Origin: Brucella daejeonensis
Lineage (GTDB): Bacteria > Pseudomonadota > Alphaproteobacteria > Rhizobiales > Rhizobiaceae
Direction of reading: 5' to 3'
Length of the DNA stretch: 64,000 bases
Assembly: GCF_014199265.1 (NCBI RefSeq)
Contig: NZ_JACIJG010000010.1
Location: 62,001 to 126,000 of the forward strand
The notes beneath the pieces were generated by a model. The model searched no databases and was not told the DNA's origin. It worked only from the letters and a program-made list of their open reading frames with translations. The first letter of the stretch is position 1; each line of letters begins with the position of its first letter. Position numbers and translations under genes: made by a program. Below, in pieces: positions 37,494-47,534 of the stretch.

Positions 37494-37901
37494 TCAGGCT
37501 GGCAGGATGGTTCCCTGCAACGTCATCAACTGATGCAGGAAGATTTCCGCCTTGGTGCGATGTTCGTTCGACGATGCGTCGTCCAGAGCCTCGCGGGCAT
37601 GGTCGATGCGGCGCTGAATGTCGGCCGGATCGATATCGTCCACATGGGTCGCCGATTCGGCCAGAACGGTGCAGCCCTGCGGGGTGATGTCGGCGAAACC
37701 GCCGAAAACCACGTAGGAGTCGGACTTGCCGTCGGCCAGCTTCACCGAAACGACACCCGGCATGATCGTCGTCATCAGCGGCGAATGACCGGCGAGAGCC
37801 GTCAGATAGCCTTCGCTACCCGGAATGACGACTTCCGTCACCTGCGCGGAAAGCAGGAGCCGTTCAGGCGACACGAGTTCGAATTGGAAAGCTTGAGCCA
37901 T
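37494..37901 (-). CDS. atpC: F1 ATP synthase epsilon subunit
   Basis: The product has 135 residues, equal to the Brucella protein as remembered. The beta-sandwich N-terminus (FQFELVSPERLLLSAQVTEVVIPGSEGYLTALAGHSPLMT) and the C-terminal helical hairpin (IDPADIQRRIDHAREALDDASS) are intact. It couples the rotor to F1 and can inhibit ATP hydrolysis. ATG 37901 is used rather than the GTG nine bases upstream. It is the last gene of the operon; the 100-base gap to atpD holds two hairpins. Confidence 0.96.
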   Translation of the reverse strand: MAQAFQFELVSPERLLLSAQVTEVVIPGSEGYLTALAGHSPLMTTIMPGVVSVKLADGKSDSYVVFGGFADITPQGCTVLAESATHVDDIDPADIQRRIDHAREALDDASSNEHRTKAEIFLHQLMTLQGTILPA

Positions 37902-37921
37902 GGTTCTCACTTAATTCTTCA

Positions 37922-37952
37922 GAACATGATTTTGAATAAGTCATGCTCAAAC
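37922..37952. repeat. REP-like remnant between atpC and atpD
   Basis: GAACATGATTTTGAATAAGT and CATGCTCAAAC retain the CATGAT and TCATGC ends of the short palindrome family, but the CCGAAAAGT core is lost. Confidence 0.5.
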
Positions 37953-37965
37953 AAAATGAACAGGC

Positions 37966-37996
37966 ATTTTCGGCGGGTCGGTGACCCGCCGAAAAT
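37966..37996. terminator. Strong hairpin between atpD and atpC
   Basis: ATTTTCGGCGGGTC pairs fully with its complement across GGT, eight bases after the atpD stop. The same GGCGGGTCGGTGACCCGCC heart is found in the tal terminator at 46746. Here it lies inside the operon, so it may attenuate or process the message rather than end it. Confidence 0.65.
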
Positions 37997-38004
37997 TCAA
38001 TTCA

Positions 38005-39573
<1,569 letters not shown>

Positions 39574-39586
39574 TTACCTTCCGTTA

Positions 39587-39635
39587 GCACGATCTCCGAA
39601 AAGTTGCGGGCTTTTCGGACAAATCATGCGGTAAA
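39587..39635. repeat. REP-like palindrome between atpD and atpG
   Basis: CACGATCTCCGAAAAGTTGC and GGGCTTTTCGGACAAATCATG form a hairpin of the same family as the two tandem units at 40527. Confidence 0.75.
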
Positions 39636-39636
39636 C

Positions 39637-40515
39637 CTAGAGCGCTTCCGCGCCCGAAATGATTTCGATCAGTTCCTTGGTGATCTGCGCCTGACGCTGG
39701 CGGTTATACGTGATCGACAATTTGTTGATCATGTCGCCCGCATTGCGCGTCGCATTGTCCATCGCGCTCATCTTCGCGCCCATCTCGCCTGCCACGTTTT
39801 CCAGCAATGCGCGGAAAATCTGGACCGAAATGTTGCGCGGGATCAGCGTCGAGAGGATCGCCGCAGGATCAGGTTCATATTCGTAGATCGCATCGCCTGC
39901 GGTCTCCGCCCCGGCCTCATCGCCAGCCGAAGCCGGAATGAGCTGCTGGGCGGTCGGAACCTGACTGATCACCGACTTGAACTCGGAATAGAACAGGGTG
40001 CAGACGTCGAAAGCACCTTCCTCGAACAGCTTGATGACCTTGTGGCCGATCTGGTCGGCATGCACAAAGGCGAGCTGCTTGACTTCGCGCAGGTCGACAT
40101 GGTCGATCAGGAGACCCGCAAATTCGCGACGCAGAATATCCGCGCCCTTCTTGCCGACCGTGATGATCTTGACCGTCTTGCCTTCAGCGAGGAGCTTGCG
40201 GGCATGATCGCGCGCCAGACGCGCGATCTGGCTGTTGAAACCGCCGCAAAGGCCGCGTTCCGCAGTGCAGACGACGAGCAGATGCACGTCGTCCTTGCCC
40301 GTACCAGCCATCAGTGCCGGCGCATCTTCGCCGGTGACGTTCTGCGCGATATTCGCAAGAACGGCGCCCATGCGCTGCGAATAAGGCCGTGCGGCCTCCG
40401 CAGCTTCCTGGGCACGGCGCAGCTTCGCCGCGGCGACCATCTGCATCGCCTTGGTGATCTTCTGCGTCGCCTTGACCGAGGCGATACGGTTTCTCAGATC
40501 CTTTAGTGAAGGCAT
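39637..40515 (-). CDS. atpG: F1 ATP synthase gamma subunit
   Basis: The central stalk subunit, with 292 residues from ATG 40515 ([36 protein letters not shown]). This agrees with the Brucella length; the frame to 40536 would add seven unlikely residues. The C-terminal helix [44 protein letters not shown] is conserved. It includes an insertion around residues 190-215 ([24 protein letters not shown]), common in alphaproteobacterial gamma subunits. Confidence 0.97.
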   Translation of the reverse strand: MPSLKDLRNRIASVKATQKITKAMQMVAAAKLRRAQEAAEAARPYSQRMGAVLANIAQNVTGEDAPALMAGTGKDDVHLLVVCTAERGLCGGFNSQIARLARDHARKLLAEGKTVKIITVGKKGADILRREFAGLLIDHVDLREVKQLAFVHADQIGHKVIKLFEEGAFDVCTLFYSEFKSVISQVPTAQQLIPASAGDEAGAETAGDAIYEYEPDPAAILSTLIPRNISVQIFRALLENVAGEMGAKMSAMDNATRNAGDMINKLSITYNRQRQAQITKELIEIISGAEAL

Positions 40516-40526
40516 CCGTTCATCCC

Positions 40527-40634
40527 GTCTGAGCATGATTCCGAAAAGTTGCAGACTTTTCGGATAAAATCATGCGGCCAGTCTGAGCATGATTCCGAAA
40601 AGTTGCAGACTTTTCGGACAAAATCATGCGGCTA
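40527..40634. repeat. Two tandem 54-bp REP-like units in the atpA-atpG gap
   Basis: Units 40527-40580 and 40581-40634 differ at two positions. Each contains GAGCATGATTCCGAAAAGTT and its near-complement ACTTTTCGGATAAAATCATG, so each can fold into a hairpin. The pair fills almost the whole gap between atpA and atpG. Confidence 0.88.
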
Positions 40635-40641
40635 ACATAAT

Positions 40642-42171
40642 TCAGGCAAAGGACTTGGCGAAAGCGTCGATCGCTGCCTTGAGCTTGCCCTTGAGGTCAT
40701 CGGTGATGGCTTTCTCGTCGCGAATGCCTTCAAGCACAGCCTTGTGCTCGGTGCGCAGCGAAGCGAGAAGACCTTCTTCAAACTTGCCAACCTGATTGAC
40801 GGCCAGCTTGTCGAGATAACCGTTAACGCCAGCATAGATCACGGCGACCTGCTCTTCCGTCTTCAGCGGCGAGAACTGCGGCTGCTTCAGAAGTTCGGTC
40901 AGACGCGCACCACGGTTCAGCAGGCGCTGCGTCGAAGCGTCAAGGTCGGAACCGAACTGGGCGAAAGCGGCCATTTCACGATACTGGGCAAGCTCGCCCT
41001 TGATCGAACCGGCAACCTGCTTCATGGCCTTGATCTGAGCGGACGAACCAACGCGCGAAACCGACAGACCGACGTTCACAGCCGGACGGATACCCTGATA
41101 GAACAGGTTGGTTTCGAGGAAGATCTGGCCGTCGGTGATCGAGATCACGTTGGTCGGAATGAAGGCGGAAACGTCGTTGCCCTGCGTTTCGATGACCGGC
41201 AGAGCCGTCAGCGAACCGGCACCGTTTTCGTCGTTGAGCTTTGCAGCGCGTTCGAGAAGACGGGAGTGCAGGTAGAAAACGTCGCCCGGATAAGCTTCGC
41301 GACCCGGAGGACGGCGCAGCAGAAGCGACATCTGGCGGTAAGCCACAGCCTGCTTGGACAGATCGTCATAGCCGATCAGGGCGTGCTGGCCATTGTCGCG
41401 GAAATATTCGCCCATGGCGCAACCCGCAAACGGTGCAAGATACTGCATCGGAGCCGGATCGGAAGCGGTAGCCGCGATCACGATGGAATATTCCAGAGCG
41501 CCGCGCTCTTCGAGAACCTTCACGAACTGGGCGACGGTCGAACGCTTCTGGCCGACGGCGACATAGACGCAGAACAGCTTGTCCTTGTCCGGGCCGTTGT
41601 CGTGGATCGGCTTCTGATTCAGGAACGTGTCGAGAATGATGGCGGTCTTGCCGGTCTGGCGGTCGCCGATGACCAGCTCGCGCTGGCCGCGACCGACAGG
41701 GATCAGAGCGTCGATGGCCTTGAGGCCGGTCGACATCGGCTCATGCACCGACTTGCGCGGGATGATGCCGGGAGCCTTGACGTCCACGCGGCGGCGTTCC
41801 TTGGCCTTGATCGGGCCTTTGCCGTCGATCGGATTGCCGAGGGCGTCGACAACGCGGCCGAGCAGTTCCGGGCCGACCGGCACGTCAACGATGGCGCCGG
41901 TGCGCTTGACGACGTCGCCTTCCTTGATGTCGCGGTCGGCACCGAAGATAACGACGCCGACATTGTCGCTTTCAAGGTTCTGCGCCATGCCGCGAATGCC
42001 ACCGGGGAATTCGACCATTTCACCGGCCTGGACATTGTCCAGACCATAGACGCGGGCGATACCGTCGCCAACGGACAGAACCTGACCGACCTCGGAGACC
42101 TCAGCCTCCTTGCCGAAGTTCTTGATTTGCTCTTTCAGGATAGCGGAAATTTCCGCAGCGCGGATGTCCAT
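40642..42171 (-). CDS. atpA: F1 ATP synthase alpha subunit
   Basis: The regulatory nucleotide-binding subunit of 509 residues. Walker A is GDRQTGKT near 169, and the conserved [34 protein letters not shown] is intact. The start [20 protein letters not shown] is typical. ATG 42171 overlaps the atpH stop by one base (TGATG), which indicates coupling. Each alpha alternates with beta in the F1 hexamer. Confidence 0.98.
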   Translation of the reverse strand: MDIRAAEISAILKEQIKNFGKEAEVSEVGQVLSVGDGIARVYGLDNVQAGEMVEFPGGIRGMAQNLESDNVGVVIFGADRDIKEGDVVKRTGAIVDVPVGPELLGRVVDALGNPIDGKGPIKAKERRRVDVKAPGIIPRKSVHEPMSTGLKAIDALIPVGRGQRELVIGDRQTGKTAIILDTFLNQKPIHDNGPDKDKLFCVYVAVGQKRSTVAQFVKVLEERGALEYSIVIAATASDPAPMQYLAPFAGCAMGEYFRDNGQHALIGYDDLSKQAVAYRQMSLLLRRPPGREAYPGDVFYLHSRLLERAAKLNDENGAGSLTALPVIETQGNDVSAFIPTNVISITDGQIFLETNLFYQGIRPAVNVGLSVSRVGSSAQIKAMKQVAGSIKGELAQYREMAAFAQFGSDLDASTQRLLNRGARLTELLKQPQFSPLKTEEQVAVIYAGVNGYLDKLAVNQVGKFEEGLLASLRTEHKAVLEGIRDEKAITDDLKGKLKAAIDAFAKSFA

Positions 42172-42731
42172 CAGCCGACCTCTTTCAGTGCAAGCTTGAG
42201 AGAAGAAAGTTTGGTGCGAAGGGACGTGTCGATCTGACGCGAACCCATCTTGACGATAAGACCGCCGAGGATCGACGGATCGACGGTGACGTTGATCGTC
42301 ACGTCCTTGCCGGCAACGCCCTTCAGCGTTGCCTTCAATTCGTTCTGCTGCGCGGCCGTAAGCTCATGCGCGGAAATGACGTCGGCGGAAACTTCGCCAC
42401 GATGCTCTGCTGCGATACTGCGGAAAGCGGCAATGATGCCCGGCAGGGCGAAGAGGCGACGGTTGCCTGCGACGACACGCAGGAAATTCCCGACCAGACC
42501 CTTGATGCCCGCCTTGTCGGCGATCGCGCTGATAGCGTGAAGCTGGTCTTCCGAAGAAAAAACCGGACTGGAAATCAGTCGCTTGAGGTCTTCGCTTCCG
42601 CTCAGAAGCGCCTCGAAACGGCCAAGATCCTTTTCCACAGCCGCAACGGAATTTGCTTCGAGCGCCAGCTCGAAAAGCGATCCCGCGTAACGCTGTGCGA
42701 CACCTGAAATGAGCGAAGACGTTTCAGCCAC
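42171..42731 (-). CDS. atpH: F1 ATP synthase delta subunit
   Basis: The peripheral-stalk subunit linking F1 to Fo, 186 residues from GTG 42731 (read as [23 protein letters not shown]). This GTG start matches the known Brucella length; an upstream alternative at 42737 adds only two residues. The C-terminal signature [33 protein letters not shown] is complete. It is the first gene of the F1 operon; Fo genes are elsewhere, as is normal in alphaproteobacteria. The operon promoter should lie in 42732-43011. Confidence 0.96.
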   Translation of the reverse strand: MAETSSLISGVAQRYAGSLFELALEANSVAAVEKDLGRFEALLSGSEDLKRLISSPVFSSEDQLHAISAIADKAGIKGLVGNFLRVVAGNRRLFALPGIIAAFRSIAAEHRGEVSADVISAHELTAAQQNELKATLKGVAGKDVTINVTVDPSILGGLIVKMGSRQIDTSLRTKLSSLKLALKEVG

Positions 42732-43011
42732 GAACAACCTGCTCTCTACGTTGAAACCATCCTTTTGGGACCCAATCCTGTTCAGGGCACCAAGCCGATG
42801 ATTTTATTGAATGTTTCCGGAAAACCACTGACGCGCGAGCACGTCAACACCGAAATGTGATTGCCGTCTAGCATAGACGAACAGGACTCGCAACACGCGA
42901 ATCCGGCACTTTTGTGTAAGATTTGCCGCCTTTCCCGGTCAAAAAAGTCGCATCTGCCGCCATGCGACCCGACCGGACCGCCGCCCATGCAAGTTTAAGC
43001 TGCAACGCCGC

Positions 43012-43437
43012 TCACGAAACGAAACCGAATGCATAGAGCAACGGACCGGCCGCGAGCACGAATTCGACCAGCGCGGCAAGGCTGCCGTAGAAGTGTCCGC
43101 CTGCCGGGCCGCCCTTGTGTCCGCCCTTGTGTCCGCCCGTATCCGACATCATGGAAATGAAGCGTCCGAACAGCGCAAATCCCCACACAGCGCCAAGCAC
43201 GACCCAGAGAAATGGCTGTGCGAAGATCAGACAACCGATTCCCACTCCCAGATACGGACCGGCCAGCGTCGCCCGAATGGAGCCGTAGCCTTCCGGCCTG
43301 CCGTTGATCGGCTGGAGCCGCAGGAGCTTCATCGTGATGCCGGGCGCAAAGAGCATGACCAGACCGGCAAGCGCCGTCACGGCGGCGGCTCCCCATGCAA
43401 GCCATTCGCCCGTGGTGGCGGGAAGATAGAATTCCAT
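43012..43437 (-). CDS. Hypothetical membrane protein with Gly-His-Lys repeat
   Basis: A 141-residue protein with four hydrophobic stretches (GEWLAWGAAAVTALAGLVMLFAPGITM, IRATLAGPYLGVGIGCLIFA, PFLWVVLGAVWGFALFGRF and LAALVEFVLAAGPLLYAFGF). It is similar in layout to small DUF4345-like proteins. Between the third and fourth segments it has GGHKGGHKGGPAGGHFYG. That stretch is encoded by a 12-base tandem repeat in the DNA and could bind metal or simply be a loop of variable length. ATG 43437 gives MEFYLPATTGEW. It stands alone and its function is unknown. Confidence 0.75.
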   Translation of the reverse strand: MEFYLPATTGEWLAWGAAAVTALAGLVMLFAPGITMKLLRLQPINGRPEGYGSIRATLAGPYLGVGIGCLIFAQPFLWVVLGAVWGFALFGRFISMMSDTGGHKGGHKGGPAGGHFYGSLAALVEFVLAAGPLLYAFGFVS

Positions 43438-43514
43438 CGCATTTACCCTCGTGATTTTACGCAGTCATAACGGAATTCGACATGAAGTGCATCCGCCACG
43501 TCCGCCGCATAGGC

Positions 43515-43640
43515 TGTTCAGATTCAGGCTCTGCCGTGCCGAAAATAGTGGATTGGCGGACCGGAGCGTACCTGAAGTACGTGAGCACCGGAAGCGTACC
43601 AAGACGCTATTTGCAGGCCGGCAGAGCCTGAATATCAACA
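43515..43640. repeat. Bru-RS-like long palindromic element beside priA
   Basis: GATTCAGGCTCTGCCG at the left pairs with CGGCAGAGCCTGAATATC at the right. The inner ACCGGAGCGTAC and GTACGTGAGCACCGG arms surround CTGAA. The element ends three bases before the priA stop codon. Confidence 0.8.
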
Positions 43641-43642
43641 GC

Positions 43643-45853
43643 CTACAGGAAGCTTTGCGGATCAATATCCACCTGTACCCTGATCGAACCGCGCTCCTTC
43701 GGCGCGGCAGCCAGCAAAGCCCGGATAAACCCCTGAATATCCGCGCGTTTCGTGCCATGCACGAGAATGCGGAAGCGATGGCGTCCGCGCACCATTGCCA
43801 GCGGCGCCTCTGCCGGACCAAGGACGGAAATCTCCGGCGACGAAGGGGCTGCGCGGCGCAGCGCACGCGCATGATTTTCCGCATCAGGGCGATTGTCGGC
43901 AGAAATGATCAGCGCCGCAAGCCGCCCGTAAGGCGGCAGGGCGCTGCGCTCGCGCTCCTCGATTTCGCGCGCATAAAAGGCTTCCGCATCGCCGCTCACA
44001 ATGGCGCGCATCACCGGGTGGTCCGGCTGATAGGTCTGGATGAGGCCGAGGCTCTTGCGGCCCGTGCGGCCCGCACGGCCCGTCACCTGATTGAGAAGCT
44101 GGAAAGTGCGTTCCGCCGCGCGCGGATCGCCATTGGCCAGCCCCAGATCGGCATCCACCACGCCCACCAGCGTCATATTGGGGAAATTATGCCCCTTGGC
44201 GACAAGCTGCGTGCCGATGACGATGTCCGCCTCGCCCTTGGCGATGGCGTCGAGTTCGAGCCGAAGCCGCTTTACCCCGCCTGCCATATCCGACGAAAGA
44301 ACAATGATTCGCGCCTTGTCGAAGGTCGCGGCCACTTCCTCGGCAATGCGTTCGACGCCGGGGCCGCAGGCGACCAGATGATCGAGCGTGCCGCATTCGG
44401 GACAAGCCTCCGGCACCGGCTCGTGATAGCCGCATTGATGGCACATGAGCTGTCCGCGAAACCGGTGCTCGACCAGCCAGCTCGAACATTGCGGGCACTG
44501 GAAGCGATGGCCGCAGACGCGGCACAGCGTCAGAGGCGCATAGCCGCGCCGATTGAGGAACAGAAGCGCCTGCTCGCCACGCTCGACCGTCTTGCCCACG
44601 GCTTCGGTCAGCGCGGGCGAGAGAAACCGGCCCGGCGGCGGCGGAGAACGCCGCATGTCGATGGTTTTGAGATCAGGAAGCGCTGCCTCGGCATAGCGAC
44701 CGTAAAGCTTGATTCGCCTGTAGCGTCCCTGCTCGGCATTGACCTGACTTTCGATAGACGGCGTGGCCGAAGCCAGCACCACCGGAAAGCCGCCAATATG
44801 GCCGCGCACCACCGCCATGTCGCGGGCATTGTAGAAAACGCGGTCTTCCTGTTTGTAAGCCGGATCATGTTCTTCATCGACCACGATCAGGCCAAGTTCC
44901 TTGAACGGCAGAAACAGTGCCGAACGCGCGCCCGCCACGACCCGCACCGTGCCTTCGGCCACCTGGCGCCAGACGCGCTCGCGAGTGCGCGGCGCCAGAT
45001 CGGAATGCCATTCGGCGGGTTTTGCGCCGAAACGGTCGTGGAAACGGTCGAGAAACTGCTGGGTCAGCGCGATTTCCGGCAGGAGAATCAGGACTTGCCT
45101 GCCCTGCTCCAGAGCCTTGGCCACTGCTTCAAAATACACTTCGGTCTTGCCGGAACCCGTCACACCATCGAGAAGCGACACCGAAAATCTGTTCGCGGAA
45201 ACGGCATCGGACAGCATTTCCGCCGCCGCCTGCTGGTCCTCCGAAAGCGTGGCGCGCGCATAATCCGTATCGGGCTTCGCGACCACTGCCGGAGGCGGCA
45301 GCATGACTTCTTCCAACACGCCCTGCGCCTTCAAGCCCTCGACAACGGTTGTGGAAACGCCAGCGGCGTGCGCCAGACCTGATCTGGTCCAGGCAAGGCC
45401 GTCGCGGGCAAGTGTCATGACGCGCGCGCGCGCCTCGGTCATGCGCTCCGGCTCGCCCCCTGCATAGCGCAGCCCCGGCACGGGCGGTTCGGGGTCGAAG
45501 GCAGCGGGCACGCGCAGCACCATGCGCGCCACCATACCCGGCGGCGACAGCGTGTAATCGGCCGCCCAGCGCATGAAGCGCAGTATCTCGCCATTGACCG
45601 GCGGACAATCGAAAACCTCTGAAATGGATCGCAATTTCCTTGCATCCACCGCGTCGGTTTCGCCCTCGCAAACGATCCCCGCGACTTCGCGCGGCCCGAG
45701 CGGCACGCGCACGATGGAGCCGGGCTGGACGTCCATGCCCTCAGGGACCATATAAGAATAAGGCCGTTCCGCGGGCATCGGCACGAGCACGGGAACGACC
45801 CGCAGCGCGGGCTCTGGAAAGAGACTGGAAATATCGTGCGAATCTTTCGACAT
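43643..45853 (-). CDS. priA: Primosomal replication restart helicase PriA
   Basis: A 736-residue 3'-5' DNA helicase that reloads DnaB at collapsed forks. Walker A is GVTGSGKTEVY near 238, motif II VDEEHDPAYKQED, and motif VI QVTGRAGR. Zinc-binding cysteines lie in CRVCGHRFQCPQCSSW and CHQCGYHEPVPEACPECG. The N-terminal 3'-binding domain is intact (VVPVLVPMPAERPYSYMVPEG). ATG 45853 is used. It is divergent from tal. A long palindrome follows its stop closely. Confidence 0.96.
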   Translation of the reverse strand: MSKDSHDISSLFPEPALRVVPVLVPMPAERPYSYMVPEGMDVQPGSIVRVPLGPREVAGIVCEGETDAVDARKLRSISEVFDCPPVNGEILRFMRWAADYTLSPPGMVARMVLRVPAAFDPEPPVPGLRYAGGEPERMTEARARVMTLARDGLAWTRSGLAHAAGVSTTVVEGLKAQGVLEEVMLPPPAVVAKPDTDYARATLSEDQQAAAEMLSDAVSANRFSVSLLDGVTGSGKTEVYFEAVAKALEQGRQVLILLPEIALTQQFLDRFHDRFGAKPAEWHSDLAPRTRERVWRQVAEGTVRVVAGARSALFLPFKELGLIVVDEEHDPAYKQEDRVFYNARDMAVVRGHIGGFPVVLASATPSIESQVNAEQGRYRRIKLYGRYAEAALPDLKTIDMRRSPPPPGRFLSPALTEAVGKTVERGEQALLFLNRRGYAPLTLCRVCGHRFQCPQCSSWLVEHRFRGQLMCHQCGYHEPVPEACPECGTLDHLVACGPGVERIAEEVAATFDKARIIVLSSDMAGGVKRLRLELDAIAKGEADIVIGTQLVAKGHNFPNMTLVGVVDADLGLANGDPRAAERTFQLLNQVTGRAGRTGRKSLGLIQTYQPDHPVMRAIVSGDAEAFYAREIEERERSALPPYGRLAALIISADNRPDAENHARALRRAAPSSPEISVLGPAEAPLAMVRGRHRFRILVHGTKRADIQGFIRALLAAAPKERGSIRVQVDIDPQSFL

Positions 45854-45961
45854 GATCGCGTGACCTTGGCGCGGCTTTGCGCTAAAGAAAAGCCACCTTC
45901 CGGGACTTAAATGGTTTTAATTTCCGAATATCACCCGCGCTCACTATGGAGGAACGCTCTC

Positions 45962-46615
45962 ATGAAGTTTTTCGTGGACACTGCGGACGTCAAGGAAATC
46001 CGCGAACTGAACGACCTCGGGCTGGTCGATGGCGTGACCACCAATCCGTCGCTGATTGCAAAGTCGGGCCGCGACATTCTTGAAGTCACCAAGGAAATCT
46101 GCGGCATCGTCAAGGGCCCGGTTTCGGCGGAAGTCACCGCGACGGATTTCGACGGCATGATGAAGGAAGCAGCCGTTCTTTCCAAGCTTGCAGACAATAT
46201 CTGCATCAAGGTTCCGCTGACGCTGGACGGTCTGCGCGCCTGCAAGAAGCTGTCGTCGGAAGGTCACAAGGTCAATGTGACGCTGTGCTTCTCGGCCAAC
46301 CAGGCACTGCTCGCCGCCAAGGCCGGCGCGACCTACATCTCGCCCTTCATCGGCCGTCTGGACGATACCGGCATCAACGGCATGGAACTGATCGCGGAAA
46401 TCCGCACCATCTATGACAATTACGATTTCCGCACGGAAATCCTCGCCGCTTCGGTTCGCACCGTCAATCACGTCAAGGAAGCAGCGCTGATCGGCGCCGA
46501 TGTCGTGACCGCGCCGCCTGCAACGCTGAAGGCGCTCGTCAAGCATCCGCTGACCGACAAGGGCCTCGAAGCCTTCCTCGCTGACTGGGCGAAGACCGGC
46601 CAGAAGATCGCCTGA
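45962..46615 (+). CDS. tal: Transaldolase, short (TalC/FSA-like) type
   Basis: The 217-residue enzyme starts [32 protein letters not shown]. The Schiff-base Lys lies in the conserved VKVPLTLDG-type strand (here [15 protein letters not shown]). [26 protein letters not shown] is conserved. It exchanges dihydroxyacetone units in the pentose phosphate pathway, or acts as fructose-6-phosphate aldolase in close relatives. ATG 45962 follows GGAGG by about nine bases; the upstream in-frame ATG at 45911 gives an unlikely extension. A terminator and a REP-like palindrome follow. Confidence 0.95.
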   Translation: MKFFVDTADVKEIRELNDLGLVDGVTTNPSLIAKSGRDILEVTKEICGIVKGPVSAEVTATDFDGMMKEAAVLSKLADNICIKVPLTLDGLRACKKLSSEGHKVNVTLCFSANQALLAAKAGATYISPFIGRLDDTGINGMELIAEIRTIYDNYDFRTEILAASVRTVNHVKEAALIGADVVTAPPATLKALVKHPLTDKGLEAFLADWAKTGQKIA

Positions 46616-46617
46616 TC

Positions 46618-46680
46618 GAGCATGATCGAGCTTGATCCCGAAAAGTGGGAACCGGTTTTCGGATAAGATCATGCTCAAAC
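46618..46680. repeat. REP-like palindrome after tal
   Basis: GATCCCGAAAAGTGGGAACC and GGTTTTCGGATAAGATCATGC form the clearest member of the short palindrome family, with a repeated GAGCATGATCGAG at its left. Confidence 0.8.
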
Positions 46681-46745
46681 AAAAACCAGAGCGGAACAAC
46701 GATTCAACTGAGAGTTAAGCCCGCTCCGGCTATATGCAATTCATG

Positions 46746-46776
46746 AAAAACGGCGGGTCGGTGACCCGCCGTTTTT
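46746..46776 (+). terminator. Terminator downstream of tal
   Basis: AAAAACGGCGGGTC pairs perfectly with its complement across GGT and ends in TTTTT. The heart is identical to the hairpin at 37966. Confidence 0.85.
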
Positions 46777-46810
46777 ATGTTCATTTCGATTGCCAGTGAC
46801 TGCAATCGGA

Positions 46811-46957
46811 GCCTGAATCAAAAAGCGGCATGAGCGTGCGAAAATGGTGATTTCCGAGTACCGGAGCGCAGTGTACTTCTGGGTACATGAGCACCGGAAC
46901 TTGAGACAAATTGCCATTTGCAGCCGCTCATGGCGACCTTTGGAGCAGGCTCTCAGA
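46811..46957. repeat. Bru-RS-like long palindromic element at the lptE 3' end
   Basis: GAGTACCGGAGCGCAGTGTAC and GTACATGAGCACCGG form the central arms. GAGCCTGAATCAAAAAGCGG and CGACCTTTGGAGCAGGCTCTC form the outer arms. The right end includes the lptE stop codon. It is the closest match to the element at 5697. Confidence 0.8.
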
Positions 46958-47534
46958 GTTTCGACATCTTTTGCGCCAGTGCGAGGAAGACCTGTTCGGC
47001 CAGCTCTTCGGCGGCGCGCTTGGTGGCATCGCGCTGCGCGCGCAGATTGGCGAATTCCTGACGCGGACGGTCGAAGGAAGCGCCAGCCGTGCGCGTACCG
47101 GTGGCAAGCGGCTTGCCGTCCTTGTCGCGCAGGACGAAATTCGACGTCGCCTTGACGATACCGGCCGACGGACGGCCGGTACGATCGGTATTGTCGCCGA
47201 TATCCACGCTCACCGCCGATATCACGGAACGGCTCAGGCCGAGGCTCAGGCGATAGCCCGGATTGGCCGGTTCACCGGCCCCGCCGCCGAGCAGGAAGAT
47301 CAGGCGGTTGCGCACCTGCTGCCCGTAAATACTGTTCGCCGGATCGATCGACACCGAAGCAAGCTTGGCGCGCATATCCGGTGCAACGCTGCCGCCTATG
47401 GTCCCGCCGGCACCCGCGCCGGAGGAATAAAGCGGCTGTACGGTGCAGCCAGCCATCAGAACCGCCGCCCCGAGCGCGAAGAACGCGACCCGAAAAGCTT
47501 TGATTGCGGAGAAAAAGCGATCAGGCAACGACAT
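46953..47534 (-). CDS. lptE: LPS assembly lipoprotein LptE
   Basis: This outer-membrane lipoprotein plugs LptD and delivers LPS to the cell surface. The 193-residue product has a lipoprotein signal ending [11 protein letters not shown] and the LptE-like QPLYSSG just after the Cys. The fold is recognisable from [25 protein letters not shown] and the C-terminal [25 protein letters not shown] 47534 lies inside the end of leuS (14-base overlap), with AAGGA at the right spacing, so translation is coupled to leuS. The leuS-lptE pairing is standard in proteobacteria. Confidence 0.9.
   Translation of the reverse strand: MSLPDRFFSAIKAFRVAFFALGAAVLMAGCTVQPLYSSGAGAGGTIGGSVAPDMRAKLASVSIDPANSIYGQQVRNRLIFLLGGGAGEPANPGYRLSLGLSRSVISAVSVDIGDNTDRTGRPSAGIVKATSNFVLRDKDGKPLATGTRTAGASFDRPRQEFANLRAQRDATKRAAEELAEQVFLALAQKMSKL

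Noticed and set aside
40527-40634. CRISPR array
   Set aside because: Only two adjacent palindromic units with no spacers and no cas genes.
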